The position numbers and the translations under genes were made by a program. The notes beneath the pieces are model-generated. The model ran no database searches, had not been told where the DNA came from, and worked only from the letters and a program-made list of their open reading frames with translations. Source: JAHEEL01 sp963836085 (GTDB lineage Bacteria > Actinomycetota > Acidimicrobiia > Spongiisociales > UBA5794). From it: a stretch of 64,000 nucleotides of DNA. Shown here piece by piece: positions 1-9,416 of this stretch; positions within the stretch are counted from its first letter, which is position 1, and the number at the start of each line of letters is the position of its first letter. The stretch is from contig CAWIHT010000006.1 in NCBI GenBank assembly GCA_963836085.1, positions 1-64,000 of the forward strand. The letters run 5' to 3'.

Positions 1-257
1 CGTCGAAGCTCACGACGTATCTGACGGTCGGCACGCCGATCGCCGCTTCCATCAACCCCGCGAGCGAAGCGGCGACGCTGCTCGCGGACGCGGAGTGCCA
101 CGACGTTGCAGGCGCCGGCGATCCCGAGGCCTTCGCCAGCGCGATCCGATCGGCACAGGTTTCGCCTCGGCGTGACGCAGACGCCTCGCAGCTCTTCGGT
201 TCTCCAGCCGACATCGAGGCGATCCTCGGTGAGGTCATGTCGAAGCAGTCGAGCTAG
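1..257 (+). CDS. Glycosyltransferase family 4, C-terminal end (partial)
   Basis: The window opens inside this gene, which reads in the frame starting at base 3 and stops at 257. The 84 visible residues contain SEAATLLADAE followed by GDPEAFASAI. This is the usual tail of a GT-B glycosyltransferase of the WcaI/WbuB type, where a nucleotide-sugar-binding Glu precedes a GDPEAL-like helix. The fragment lies 26 bp before another glycosyltransferase on the same strand, so the two are probably in one polysaccharide operon. The donor and acceptor sugars cannot be told from this piece. Confidence 0.6.
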   Translation, partial: SKLTTYLTVGTPIAASINPASEAATLLADAECHDVAGAGDPEAFASAIRSAQVSPRRDADASQLFGSPADIEAILGEVMSKQSS

Positions 258-283
258 TTGGGGGGCGGTGCGTCCTCTCTTCT

Positions 284-1498
284 GTGGAAGGATCTGTGGG
301 TGATCGGCGACTACCTTGGTGCTCCGTGACACCGTTCAACTTCGACGTACCGATCCTGGTTCTGGCTCCCCACCTCGTCGTGCCACCGCGCAACGGCGCC
401 GACCTTCTTGTTGAACGATCCGCCCGGCACCTTTCGCGAATCGCTCCCGAGGTGACGGTGGTCGCCGCATCCGAGACTCTGCGCTATCGCTCCGGAGGCG
501 TCGCTTCTGTCGAGTCACGGGGGACGCAGATGCGCGGCCGTGTCCTCGCCGGTGCGCGCACGCTCGCGAAGAGCAGCCACTACTTCAAAGAGAAGTTCCT
601 CACTCCGGGCTTCCGAACGGCCGTCGCTGAAGAACTCGACACTCGACGGTGGGGCGGCGTCCTGTGCAGCTACCTCGTGACGGCAGAACTGATGGATGGC
701 TGTGACCTGCCGACCGCGGTGTGGACGCACAACGACGAGTTCCAGTGGTTCTCAGATCTCGAGGCGACGACGTCGAGTCGCCTCGGCCGTCAGGTCGCGA
801 AGTCCTCGCTGGACTACCTCCGCACGAACGCCGGTGGTACCGCGGGATCCAGGACCCTGCTCCATGTGACATCAGCTGACCGGGAGGGCTTCGAGGATGG
901 GATGGGCATGCACGAAGGCTTCGTTGTGCCCATTGGGACCGACCTTGACGTGCCGATAGCCCCGGCGCTCGAGGCGGGGCAATCGCCGACCCTGCTGTTC
1001 GTTGGTTCGCTCTCGGCAACGATGAACGCCGACGCTCTCGAGCACTTCGCAGACCGGTTCCTGCCGTCGATCGTTGAAGGGTTCCCCGAAGCCAGGGTTG
1101 TCGTTGCCGGTAGTGACCCATCGGATCGCGTCGCCGAACTCAGCTCAACGCACCGATGGAGCTTGCGTCCCGACCTCCCGGACGCCGAATTGGATCTGCT
1201 CTACGGCGAGGCGACGTTCACCCTCATGCCGTTCGCGTACGCCACCGGGGCGAAGCTCAAACTCCCGGCCTCTGTCGCTCACGGCGTTCCGTTCCTGGCG
1301 ACCGGCGTCCTGGAGTTCGATGACCGTCTGCTGGTCCCGCCCTCGGAGGCTTCGGATGACCCGTCTGCTTGGCTACAGGCGGTTCGCGGCGTCTTCGACC
1401 GCGGGATCTCGAGCGAGCAGCGGTCGGTGCTGGCCGCTGCCGCCGAGCCCTACTCCTGGCAGCGGTCGGTCGAGATCCTGGTCGCCGGACTCTCCTGA
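284..1498 (+). CDS. Glycosyltransferase family 4 (GT-B fold)
   Basis: The 404-residue cytoplasmic protein probably adds one sugar to a lipid-linked polysaccharide repeat unit. The N-terminal strand VPILVLAPHLVVPPRNGADL is the acceptor-side Rossmann entry. The C-terminal half has LLFVGSLSATMNADALEHF, the strand VVVAGSDPSD and GAKLKLPASVAHGVPFLAT, the donor-site region of GT4 enzymes. The same layout recurs in the GT4 at 35014-36264 (GSKLKMAESLAS...PVVAT), so the two look like relatives. The first start is GTG 284, with a G-rich stretch upstream; GTG 326 is in frame and fits the family N-terminus better. The stop lies one base from the stop of the convergent gene. Confidence 0.78.
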   Translation: MEGSVGDRRLPWCSVTPFNFDVPILVLAPHLVVPPRNGADLLVERSARHLSRIAPEVTVVAASETLRYRSGGVASVESRGTQMRGRVLAGARTLAKSSHYFKEKFLTPGFRTAVAEELDTRRWGGVLCSYLVTAELMDGCDLPTAVWTHNDEFQWFSDLEATTSSRLGRQVAKSSLDYLRTNAGGTAGSRTLLHVTSADREGFEDGMGMHEGFVVPIGTDLDVPIAPALEAGQSPTLLFVGSLSATMNADALEHFADRFLPSIVEGFPEARVVVAGSDPSDRVAELSSTHRWSLRPDLPDAELDLLYGEATFTLMPFAYATGAKLKLPASVAHGVPFLATGVLEFDDRLLVPPSEASDDPSAWLQAVRGVFDRGISSEQRSVLAAAAEPYSWQRSVEILVAGLS

Positions 1499-1499
1499 A

Positions 1500-2637
1500 C
1501 TAGAGGGAGTCTCTGATCCCTCGCATCCAGAGATCGGTGAACCGCTCCGGCGTGTTGAACGAGACGTACGATGCCGATGCGTCGGTACGGGTCGAGGTGA
1601 GTCTCGGACCGCGAGACGTGCTCGATCGCCGCAATGAGGGTGTTCGGATCGGTGGTGTCGGTCGTTGTGCCGAGTTGGTATCGGCGGGTCGCTTCCCCGA
1701 CCCACCCGTAGTCTGAGCTCAGCATCGGGGTCCCGAGATATGCGGCTTGTGCGACGACTCCTGATGAACCGACATGGCGGATGTAGGTTGCGCACAGGAC
1801 ATCCGCGGCGCACATCGCCGACCAGAACTCGCCGTCGTCGAGATGCCGGTCAACGATGATGATGCGGTCGTCGCCTGCAGCCAGGGCCTCGAGTGTCGAC
1901 TTGATTGACGGCGAGACTCGACCCAGGTAGGCCAGCACGACCCCGTCGGGCAGGTCGGCCGCCAAGAACGCCTTCGCAAGTTCGAGAGCGCCCTTGCGTT
2001 CGTCGATCGCTCCGACGAGGGCGAGCACCCTGGCATCCCGGGGTAGCCCGAACATCGCGCGTGCCCCGTCACGGGGGAGAGGTGCTCGTTGTTCGACTGG
2101 CTCCGGCATGAGGTCGTGGTGCGCGATTTCCCTATCGTCGAGGTACTCGGCGGCGAGAGGGTCGAGGAAGAACAGGCGTCGCCACGGTGTGGAGGTGGCA
2201 GCCCGGAGTGAGGCGGCGGCAAGGGCGTGGTCCCGTCGGCGGTCCCGCGGGTAGGCGAAGCGGGAGCGGAACACCAACGCCTCGACCGGTGTGTCTGTCG
2301 TGCGCCACGCGCCGGGGATCGCAGCGAGTTGGGCGACGTGATCGCCGTATGGCACGTACAGCCAGCCGGTGTCCGGATCCGATGCCAATCGCCGCACGTC
2401 GGCGAATCGGGCCCGGGCGTTCGTTGCGGAGAGATTCGGCATCTCCGATGCGTCCGTTCGAACATCGATCGCATCGATGATCGCCCCGAGATGCGTGGCT
2501 GCCTCGGCGGACTGAGCGGCCGCCTCGGTTGTGACCCACGTCGGTGTGAGCCCGAGGTCGATGAGACCAGTGGCAATCAATCGCATGTAGTCGAGGCGAT
2601 GACCGAACGGATTCGGTTCGTAGATGGTCGGGGTCAC
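1500..2637 (-). CDS. Glycosyltransferase (GT4-like), frameshifted near 1565
   Basis: A GT-B-like glycosyltransferase of about 379 residues beginning MTPTIYEPNPFGHRLDYMR. The centre shows RVLALVGAIDERKGALELAK (start of the donor domain) and SSGVVAQAAYLGTPMLSSD (donor-site loop). The continuous frame runs on to 1450 with unlikely sequence. One base of shift near 1565 instead gives SFNTPERFTDLWMRGIRDSL and a stop at 1500, a natural end next to the convergent gene, so an indel error is likely. The start codon overlaps the stop of the upstream gene (2634-2637, ATGA), which suggests translational coupling. Substrate unknown. Confidence 0.7.
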
Positions 2638-3782
2638 GCTGAGCCCTCGGTTTGGCTGGACTCATCGTCTGTCGCACCTGCGCTGGCGCCGGTTCCTCTT
2701 GCCTGGGCGATGGACTCCTCAAACACAGCCTCGGTCTTCTCCGCAACTCTGGCCCAGTTGTACTCCTCCGTGACCAGCCGGCGACCAGCCCGTTTCATCG
2801 CAGCGAGGCGCGCGGGGTCTTCGAGCAGACCCACGAGCGTGTCGGCGAGATTGTTGACGCTCCAGTCGCCGATCAAGCCTGCATCGGTACCGTGGAGGAC
2901 TGCACGTATTGAGGAGGACTCCGAACAGATCGGGACGCACTCACTTGAGAGGTAGTCGAACACCTTGAGTGGGGAGATGAAATCTGCCGGTTCGCCGTAC
3001 AGGGCAAGCCCCACATCCGAGCCCGCAAGATAGTTGGGGAGATCGAGATACGACGCTGGACCGTGCGCGTGGAGAGAACGTGGAATGCCGTCTCCCGATT
3101 GGACAGCCGCCTCACCGAAGATGTGGACGCTGATCGGTACCTGCAGTCGATCCAACTCGATCGCGACCTCGTGCACCAGGTCGAACGAGTGGTGACTCTG
3201 CCGCCCGGAAGGGATGAAGACTACTCTCATCACATCGGGGCTAGTCCTCCATTCTTCCGGCAACGAGAGATCTGGTCTGAACATCTCGGGATCCGATGCG
3301 TTCTGGATCACCCTGGTGTTGGGGAAAGCCAGCAGAGTATTGACCTGCGAGGCAAGGTCGGGGGCGACGCACACTGCGGCGCTTGCGATCCGGACACTCT
3401 TGCGGAGCGTCGCCAGATCCGATTCGATCTCTTCCGGTCCTCGGAGGTGATAGCCGCGCATTGGTTTGCTGATACTCGTGTTGAATTCCCAGACCACAGG
3501 GGTCGACCTCGGGATGACAAGGCGGAAGGGCAGCATCGCGAGTTGGGTCGCCGGGTTCGGCGCCTCTTCGACGCGGCAATAGATGACATCCGCGCTCCTC
3601 AGTTGGGCAGCAACGTGACGCCTGGTCTTGGGATAGGTCAACGAGTTGGGGTGTTCGTCGTCGCCAAGCGTGACGACCTCGTGCCCGCGCAGAGTGAGAT
3701 TCCGGACCAGTTGGTAGATGTGGACTTCCCGACCCTGCTTCGGCGGGTATCGAATCGCTCCATTTGGGAAGAATATGCGCAT
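2634..3782 (-). CDS. Glycosyltransferase family 4
   Basis: The 382-residue GT4 enzyme begins MRIFFPNGAIRYPPKQGREV, with the glycine-containing acceptor loop. It continues with a clear donor domain: RVVFIPSGRQSHHSFDLVHE, then VSIHIFG-like strands, then LAGSDVGLALYGEPADFISP and LKVFDYLSSECVPICSESSS, the family's conserved E/donor segment. It is first in a two-gene reverse-strand unit with the 1500-2637 gene (4-bp overlap). A 150-bp divergent region separates it from the flippase. It probably works in assembly of the repeat unit that the flippase exports. The sugar specificity is not visible. Confidence 0.8.
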   Translation of the reverse strand: MRIFFPNGAIRYPPKQGREVHIYQLVRNLTLRGHEVVTLGDDEHPNSLTYPKTRRHVAAQLRSADVIYCRVEEAPNPATQLAMLPFRLVIPRSTPVVWEFNTSISKPMRGYHLRGPEEIESDLATLRKSVRIASAAVCVAPDLASQVNTLLAFPNTRVIQNASDPEMFRPDLSLPEEWRTSPDVMRVVFIPSGRQSHHSFDLVHEVAIELDRLQVPISVHIFGEAAVQSGDGIPRSLHAHGPASYLDLPNYLAGSDVGLALYGEPADFISPLKVFDYLSSECVPICSESSSIRAVLHGTDAGLIGDWSVNNLADTLVGLLEDPARLAAMKRAGRRLVTEEYNWARVAEKTEAVFEESIAQARGTGASAGATDDESSQTEGSA

Positions 3783-3936
3783 GATTCCCCGATGAGGTGT
3801 TGCGAAACGGGTGGTTCGGACTGGACTGCATCCTACTTGTGCACTCCGATCTGGTCGGAAAGGTCTCGGTGTAAGGACACAAGACGCTTGACTACGGAAC
3901 GACCGCCACCACCCGACCAGGTCAGCAGGATTGTTC

Positions 3937-5481
3937 GTGGATCATCAATCTGACGACGAAGCCGCGCTCGAACCCGAACTCGGTCCCCTCGTGGCCCCGG
4001 AACTGGGTCTTCGTCGCCATGCCATTCGTCAGACATCGCTGACCGTTGGTGGGCGTCTCGCCCAGACCCTGCTGCAACTGATCGCCACGATGATCCTGGC
4101 GCGCCTGCTGGTCCCCTCTGACTATGGCCTCATAGCCATGGTGGCGGTCCTCATTGCCTTTGTCACGCTGATCCGCGACGTCGGCTTGACCCAAGCCATG
4201 GCGCAGAGCCCCGATCTGTCGGCAGACCAGGCCAACGGTTTGTTCTGGACCAGCACTGCTGTGACCGGTGTGCTGGTGATCGGCACCGTTGCCGTGGCAC
4301 CGTTGCTGGCTTGGTTCTATGGGGAGCCCGAACTCGTTGGTGTCGTCTTGGTGCTCGCCGTTGTCTTCTTCATCGTGGGACTCGCGGTCATGCCCCAGGC
4401 TATCCTGGCTAGGCAGCTGTCGTTCCGGCGCATCGTCTCTGCTGAGACAACCGGAACCGTCGCGGGGGTTGTCGCTGCCGTTGCGCTTGCAGCTGCCGGG
4501 GCTGGCTACTGGGCGCTCGTCGCTCTTCAGGCCGTGCGATCCGTGGTGACCACGGCCATGCTTTGGGCGTCGTGCCATTGGGCCCCCGGATGGCCACGGC
4601 GGTCTGCCGGGATTGGGCACCTCCTTCGGTTCGGGTGGCGCGTCACGCGGTTCAATCTCCTCACCTTCATTTCTCGGAATACCGACGACGTACTCGTCGG
4701 GTGGCGGTGGGGGGCTGGCGAGCTCGGTCAGTACTCTGCCGCCTACCGAGTGCTACTCCTGCCGCTCTCGCAGATCAACGAACCGCTCTCTCGAGTTGCT
4801 CTGCCCACGCTCGCACGCCTGCGCTCGGATGTCGGCAGATACCGAATGGCCTACTTGCGCATCGCCGGTGTCGCGTTGGCGGTCACCGTGCCGGCTATGG
4901 CTGTGGCAGCCGTCTCGTCGGACTGGATCATCGTTGTCATGCTCGGACCTGGCTGGGAACTCGCTGCGGACGTCTTCGTCTGGCTTGCAATAGCTGGGCT
5001 CACCCAACCACTCACCAACACGACTGGGATGCTCCTCGTATCTCAGGACCGATCCGACGAGCTTGCGAAATGGGGGCTGGTATCGGTCGTGCTCACCGTC
5101 CCTGCCTTCCTTGTTGGGCTGCCCTTCGGGGCCGTCGGCGTCGCCGCCGCGTACGCCATTTCGGGGCTGGTGATTCGAACGCCGCTCCTCATCTACTGGG
5201 TCGGGCGCAAGGGGCCCGTAGCGGTTCGCGATTTCGTGAGCGTGGTGCGCTTTCCATTCCTCGTTGCCGCGACCGTTGCCGTTGTGGCGATCGTCGTGCG
5301 CGTTGTCGGAGCCGACCTCCAGCCGATTGTGGGTCTTGCAGCGATCGCCGCGGCCGCCGGGATGGCATATGCCGCCGTCCTGTTCCTAACGCCTCCGGGG
5401 CGACGATTGAAGGATGAGGTGGGGTCCGTGATTCGGGATATTCGGACGACGCCAGATCCTGACCCGGCGGTGGATGGCTAG
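3937..5481 (+). CDS. Wzx-type polysaccharide flippase (MATE-like, WzxC/TuaB group)
   Basis: This integral membrane protein of about 514 residues has some 12-14 hydrophobic segments. It begins with LRRHAIRQTSLTVGGRLAQ and ATMILARLLVPSDYGLIAMV, the usual first two helices of the WzxC/TuaB branch of the MOP exporter superfamily. Members flip undecaprenyl-linked oligosaccharides to the outer face of the membrane. A charged cytoplasmic extension of about 30 residues precedes helix 1. GTG 3937 sits 7 bases after an AGGA; TTG 3931 is an alternative. The stop shares a CTAG palindrome with the stop of the convergent iron-sulfur protein gene. It is one of three flippases in the window. Confidence 0.85.
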   Translation: MDHQSDDEAALEPELGPLVAPELGLRRHAIRQTSLTVGGRLAQTLLQLIATMILARLLVPSDYGLIAMVAVLIAFVTLIRDVGLTQAMAQSPDLSADQANGLFWTSTAVTGVLVIGTVAVAPLLAWFYGEPELVGVVLVLAVVFFIVGLAVMPQAILARQLSFRRIVSAETTGTVAGVVAAVALAAAGAGYWALVALQAVRSVVTTAMLWASCHWAPGWPRRSAGIGHLLRFGWRVTRFNLLTFISRNTDDVLVGWRWGAGELGQYSAAYRVLLLPLSQINEPLSRVALPTLARLRSDVGRYRMAYLRIAGVALAVTVPAMAVAAVSSDWIIVVMLGPGWELAADVFVWLAIAGLTQPLTNTTGMLLVSQDRSDELAKWGLVSVVLTVPAFLVGLPFGAVGVAAAYAISGLVIRTPLLIYWVGRKGPVAVRDFVSVVRFPFLVAATVAVVAIVVRVVGADLQPIVGLAAIAAAAGMAYAAVLFLTPPGRRLKDEVGSVIRDIRTTPDPDPAVDG

Positions 5482-6872
5482 GCGCTTCCCGACCGTCGCC
5501 TGAGCGAGCGCACCGCTGCAATCCAATGCTGGACGCGGTAGTGGAATTGGTGGAGAGCAACGAGCGGACGCAATCGACGGAGGAACCGTCTGTTGTCCGA
5601 GTCGCTCCGATACCGCTCGAACGATGACCTTGAGACAGCCTGCAGCCGAAGGCGCGAGCGTTGCATCGAGCGGTAGATCGGTCCGTACGGCGAAGGATCG
5701 GAGTTGACTCGCTTTGTTGGAACAGCCCGGCCCTTCCGCTCTGCCATAGAGAGCCGGTAGGCCAGTCCCGTTCTCCGCTGTCTGAAGGAGCCGTCCTGGG
5801 ACTGCGCAACGGTCTCGGGTGTGACGGTGTCGAGGTGCAGGTGGCCGGACGCCACTCCCTCGGCGAGTATCGAATCAATCCGCGGATCGTGGACCACCGC
5901 GAGGTTCGTACCGAGCGGATCGTCCGAGAACGGGGGAATCCACGCATCTCCGAGTGAAATGTCGGCCGTCTCCCCGACGACGTCGTCGCACCAGTTGCAG
6001 GCATCCTGCATGAAGAACGTCTGTCCCCAGTTGCCGCCGAGCACCGACCGCATCGGCTTCGCAGCGGAAGTGCCGTCGTTCGTGATTCCCAGGAACTCGT
6101 AGTTCTGTGCTGGCGGCACAGGGGTCTTCCCGCGGAAGTCAACAGTCTCGACGTCGTCCTCGCTGAGGCCGACCTCCCGACTGAGGTAGTCGGCGTACTG
6201 CGGAGTCTTGAGGTGTCCGCAGAAGATGGCGATCGAGTAGACGATTCGATCCCTTAGGCGATCGTCCTGGAGCGCTGCTAGTCGCACGGCCTTCACCGTG
6301 CACGGCAAGCCAACAAAGGCGTAGCGAAGGTCTGTTTCGAGCACCGCTCTGAGGACCTCGGAGACCTCCGCCGGGTAGTAGCGGGCCTTCTTCGCTGTTG
6401 AGACTTCGTCGGCTGAGGCGAGGATCGAGTACTCAAAGAGGACGCCGGTTCGCTCGGATGGAGTCACGCAGATGGCGCGATCGACGGAACCCCGCCGTAG
6501 AAGCTCACCCACCAGCCACGTGGTGATGCCGCCGGAGGTGGAGAGAGCGCGCTGCTGCTCGCTCGTTACGTACCCGGCGGAGCAGCTCGTGTAGTACCCG
6601 AGTTCGTCACTGTGGTCTACTCCCTCCACAGCAGCGAAGAGCTGGGCAGCGATTGCGTCTTCATCCGGTGCCTCGTCGTTGAACGGGCACGATGCGCACG
6701 AGAGCGCTGACACTGGATTCGTTGCCCGGGTGGAGGTTCGAACGGGTCGGTACCCAGTCTCTCGGTCGAAGGCCATCTCCAGCTGTCCATCCGACACACC
6801 CGCACAGACGCCGCACCCGATGCAGGTACCGGACTGGTTGACTTCCAGCGCTACTGACTTGCTGTCGTTCAG
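5478..6872 (-). CDS. Coenzyme F420 hydrogenase/dehydrogenase beta-like iron-sulfur protein, probable non-ATG start
   Basis: A 2x[4Fe-4S]-ferredoxin/FrhB-type protein of about 464 residues. The FrhB core is clear: SCSAGYVTSEQQRALSTSGG, then RYAFVGLPCTVKAVRLAALQ, then FFMQDACNWCDDVVGETADI. The usual first start would be GTG 6797, but in-frame sequence upstream of it encodes TCIGCGVCAG, a 4Fe-4S cysteine motif, so translation must begin earlier. Between the upstream stop at 6894 and this motif no ATG, GTG or TTG is in frame. CTG 6872 lies after a GGCGGAG and is the best candidate; otherwise an indel hides the start. Such proteins often neighbour polysaccharide pyruvyl transferases, as here. Their redox role in polysaccharide synthesis is not settled. 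Confidence 0.75.
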   Translation of the reverse strand: MNDSKSVALEVNQSGTCIGCGVCAGVSDGQLEMAFDRETGYRPVRTSTRATNPVSALSCASCPFNDEAPDEDAIAAQLFAAVEGVDHSDELGYYTSCSAGYVTSEQQRALSTSGGITTWLVGELLRRGSVDRAICVTPSERTGVLFEYSILASADEVSTAKKARYYPAEVSEVLRAVLETDLRYAFVGLPCTVKAVRLAALQDDRLRDRIVYSIAIFCGHLKTPQYADYLSREVGLSEDDVETVDFRGKTPVPPAQNYEFLGITNDGTSAAKPMRSVLGGNWGQTFFMQDACNWCDDVVGETADISLGDAWIPPFSDDPLGTNLAVVHDPRIDSILAEGVASGHLHLDTVTPETVAQSQDGSFRQRRTGLAYRLSMAERKGRAVPTKRVNSDPSPYGPIYRSMQRSRLRLQAVSRSSFERYRSDSDNRRFLRRLRPLVALHQFHYRVQHWIAAVRSLRRRSGSA

Positions 6873-6893
6873 AGGATCTCCGCCGCTCGGGTC

Positions 6894-8138
6894 CTACGAC
6901 GGTAGTGGACGTCGACCGGATTCCGTGATCACGTCGCGGTACAACTCAACGAGTTGATCGTCGAGTGTGTCGGTCGAGAACTCGGCCTCCACCTTCTCTC
7001 GACCGCCGGTACCAAGCCGGCGTCGCTCCTCGGGGCTGCCGGCGAGCGTCGACAGGTGTTCAGCCAGTCTGTTGACGTCTCGCTCGGCCGCGAGCAGACC
7101 GGAGGTTCCGTCGATCACGAGCTCTGGGATGCCGCTGTGGTTGGTCGAGATCACCGGAGTGCCGCTTGCCATTGCTTCCATTAGGGCCACAGGGATCCCT
7201 TCCATGTCACCGTCCTCGGACGTGACGCTGGGAGCGAGCAGCACGTCGCTCTCGGCTAGCAACTCGACCACGCGCGACCGGGCGGTCGAGCCAAGGAACT
7301 CGACGGGAGCGGCCAAGTTCGCAGCGAGACCCCCGAGCGTCGCCTTCAGCGGTCCATCGCCGATCACGGTCAATGTGACGTCGGTACCGGTGTCGCGTGC
7401 GAGGGCAACCGCGCGGATAGCCCACTCCACACCCTTCTTCTCCACGAGCCGCCCGACGGTGAGGGCTCGCAGGGGCCGGTCCCCGTTCGGCGCGTCGAGG
7501 GACGGTTGGTATGCGGAGGTGTCCACGCCCATGTGGTGTACCAGCGTCCGGTCCGGCGGGGCTCCGAGTTCGATGAGTCGGTCGCGAAACAGTCTGCTCA
7601 CAGGGAGGAACAGCGCTCCTCGTTCCCACAGACGTTCGTAGCAGTCGGTTCCGTACCGGTCGATGTGCCGGGTGATGTCAAAACCGTGGAACGTTGTCAC
7701 GACCGGCGTTTCAAGGGCGAGGACTTCGAGAGCATCCACCTGCCGCAACCCGACGGGGCCGTAGTGACAGTGGAAGAGATCCACGTCGGGGAGGCCGGCA
7801 TCGACGACAACTTCTCGAACGAGATCGAACCGCTGTCGGTCGGCTCGACCGGACGGCTGTGCGATTCGGCGAGCGCCACTTGGGGAGCGTGCGATCCGCC
7901 CGAGCGCTGTCCGGAGCCCGGTTGCAAGCTCTGCGGGAGATCTCGATCTGGACGGTCGATACGCCACGCGGTCTGCGAGGGCAAACTCCTCCCATTCCGC
8001 GGACAGTGGAACGGGTTCGGCCGGTCGGTCCGCGACGATCGTGACATCGTGGCCGCGCCGGACAAGACCCGTGATGTGATCAAGGATGAATGTTTCGGAC
8101 ACGGAAGGAAACGCGACGACGACGACTGCGATCCTCAC
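6894..8138 (-). CDS. Glycosyltransferase family 4 (WcaL/AmsK-like)
   Basis: A GT4 enzyme of about 414 residues. It starts VRIAVVVVAFPSVSETFILD, whose SETFI segment marks the colanic-acid WcaL/AmsK group. It then has VTTFHGFDITRH, the donor-domain entry RALTVGRLVEKKGVEWAIRA, and EDGDMEGIPVALMEAMASGT, the EX7E donor-binding motif. GTG 8138 is chosen because it overlaps the stop of the pyruvyl transferase gene as GTGA, indicating translational coupling; a longer form from 8159 is possible. The gene is transcribed together with the pyruvyl transferase and the FrhB-like gene. Confidence 0.85.
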   Translation of the reverse strand: MRIAVVVVAFPSVSETFILDHITGLVRRGHDVTIVADRPAEPVPLSAEWEEFALADRVAYRPSRSRSPAELATGLRTALGRIARSPSGARRIAQPSGRADRQRFDLVREVVVDAGLPDVDLFHCHYGPVGLRQVDALEVLALETPVVTTFHGFDITRHIDRYGTDCYERLWERGALFLPVSRLFRDRLIELGAPPDRTLVHHMGVDTSAYQPSLDAPNGDRPLRALTVGRLVEKKGVEWAIRAVALARDTGTDVTLTVIGDGPLKATLGGLAANLAAPVEFLGSTARSRVVELLAESDVLLAPSVTSEDGDMEGIPVALMEAMASGTPVISTNHSGIPELVIDGTSGLLAAERDVNRLAEHLSTLAGSPEERRRLGTGGREKVEAEFSTDTLDDQLVELYRDVITESGRRPLPS

Positions 8139-9262
8139 AACGCCGCTCCGAACGTCCACCGCTTCACGCGATCGGCGAGATCGGTGAATGTCTGCTTGAT
8201 GCGGGCGTCGAAGTCGTCACAGGCGCACACGGCGGACCCGTCGGCCATTGCCGTGTTGACCATCTCAGCGGCCGCGGCCCAGGTCGAGGCCGGCTGCACG
8301 TGGTCGCAACCGCTGAACCATTGCACGCTCGACGCCAGCTTGTGGTCGGCGGATTCCATGACGACGCATGGTGTGCGCGTGAGATAGGAAAAGATCACAC
8401 CGTGGAACCGGTCCGTGACGACGATCGCGTGCTTGGCGAAGAGATCAAGCGTCTCTTGGAGAATTCGAGCTCTGTCAGAGTGGGCGATTGGATCATCAAG
8501 CGTGGTGTCGAATGTCGAGATCGGCGAGCCCTCGATGGCGTCGGTCAGTGACTGGCGTTCAGCTGCGCTGAGGACGGATTCGTTGTCGCTGCGGAGACAG
8601 AGGAGCACGCCCTCGCGCACCGATGTGTCCGGACGGCGGGGCATGGACAAGACGAAGTCGGGGACTGCCTCGTTGCAGGCGCTCGGGAACAGTGATCGCC
8701 CGATGTCGAGGCTCACTCCATCCCGTGCCAGAACGACGAGGTTGTTGTGGGCGTTGTATGTTGTTGACGAGCTTCGCGCTTCCGATCTACCGGCCTCAGT
8801 GTCGGAGAAGTAGATCGTCTGGGGCAGCGAGAGGACCCGGTTGGCGGGGAAGCCGCTGATGATCTGACGGCGCAGCGTCTCGGACCAGATTCCCCGATCA
8901 CCGAGATTCCCTCCGCTGTGGATCAGGACCAGGTCGTCGTCTTTCACGATCCGCCGAAGAATCGGCTGCAGCCGGCGGTAGTCGTCCTTGTCGAACTCGA
9001 TCGGTGTGGCGCCAAGCTCGCTCCGTATCCAGGCATCGATAGCAACCGTCTGGGCATGGTCGCCGACATTGGAGAGATGGGGAGGAGGCGTGAGGAAGTA
9101 CCAAAGGCGGGGCCCCGATCTGACGAAACCGGGAACGCCGCGACCCATCGAGAGCGACAGAGAGCCGGCGATTCTTGTTCGCCTGACCAGATCCACCGAG
9201 TTCCTCTCTCTTTGTCGCGCGCATGCCACCGGCGAATCGCTCTGCGGTGTCCGCGAGGACAC
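8135..9262 (-). CDS. Polysaccharide pyruvyl transferase family protein
   Basis: A protein of up to 375 residues of the pyruvyltransferase (CsaB/EpsO/WcaK) family, which puts ketal pyruvate from PEP on a sugar. Diagnostic parts are HLSNVGDHAQTVAIDAW near the N-terminus, LVLIHSGGNLGDRGIWSETL, the strand NRVLSLPQTIYFS, and TDRFHGVIFSYLTRTPCVVM in the C-terminal half. The GTG start at 9262 is uncertain; the conserved domain begins about 45 residues in. It overlaps the downstream GT4 by 4 bp. Pyruvylated secondary wall polymers are the known ligand of SLH domains, and SLH proteins are encoded at 46-52 kb, so the two may be connected (inference). Confidence 0.85.
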   Translation of the reverse strand: MSSRTPQSDSPVACARQRERNSVDLVRRTRIAGSLSLSMGRGVPGFVRSGPRLWYFLTPPPHLSNVGDHAQTVAIDAWIRSELGATPIEFDKDDYRRLQPILRRIVKDDDLVLIHSGGNLGDRGIWSETLRRQIISGFPANRVLSLPQTIYFSDTEAGRSEARSSSTTYNAHNNLVVLARDGVSLDIGRSLFPSACNEAVPDFVLSMPRRPDTSVREGVLLCLRSDNESVLSAAERQSLTDAIEGSPISTFDTTLDDPIAHSDRARILQETLDLFAKHAIVVTDRFHGVIFSYLTRTPCVVMESADHKLASSVQWFSGCDHVQPASTWAAAAEMVNTAMADGSAVCACDDFDARIKQTFTDLADRVKRWTFGAAL

Positions 9263-9416
9263 ACTGAGACCTCACTCGTGGGCGTCGACCAAGCGTAGCT
9301 CTTGGACCCGCAATCAAGGGCGTGATGGGAGCCTGCAGTAGGCTTGCGCCTCGAATCGGCGACGGCCGAATCCGGTGTTGTGTCCGCACATGCTTCAACG
9401 GAGCGAGAGGAAGAAC

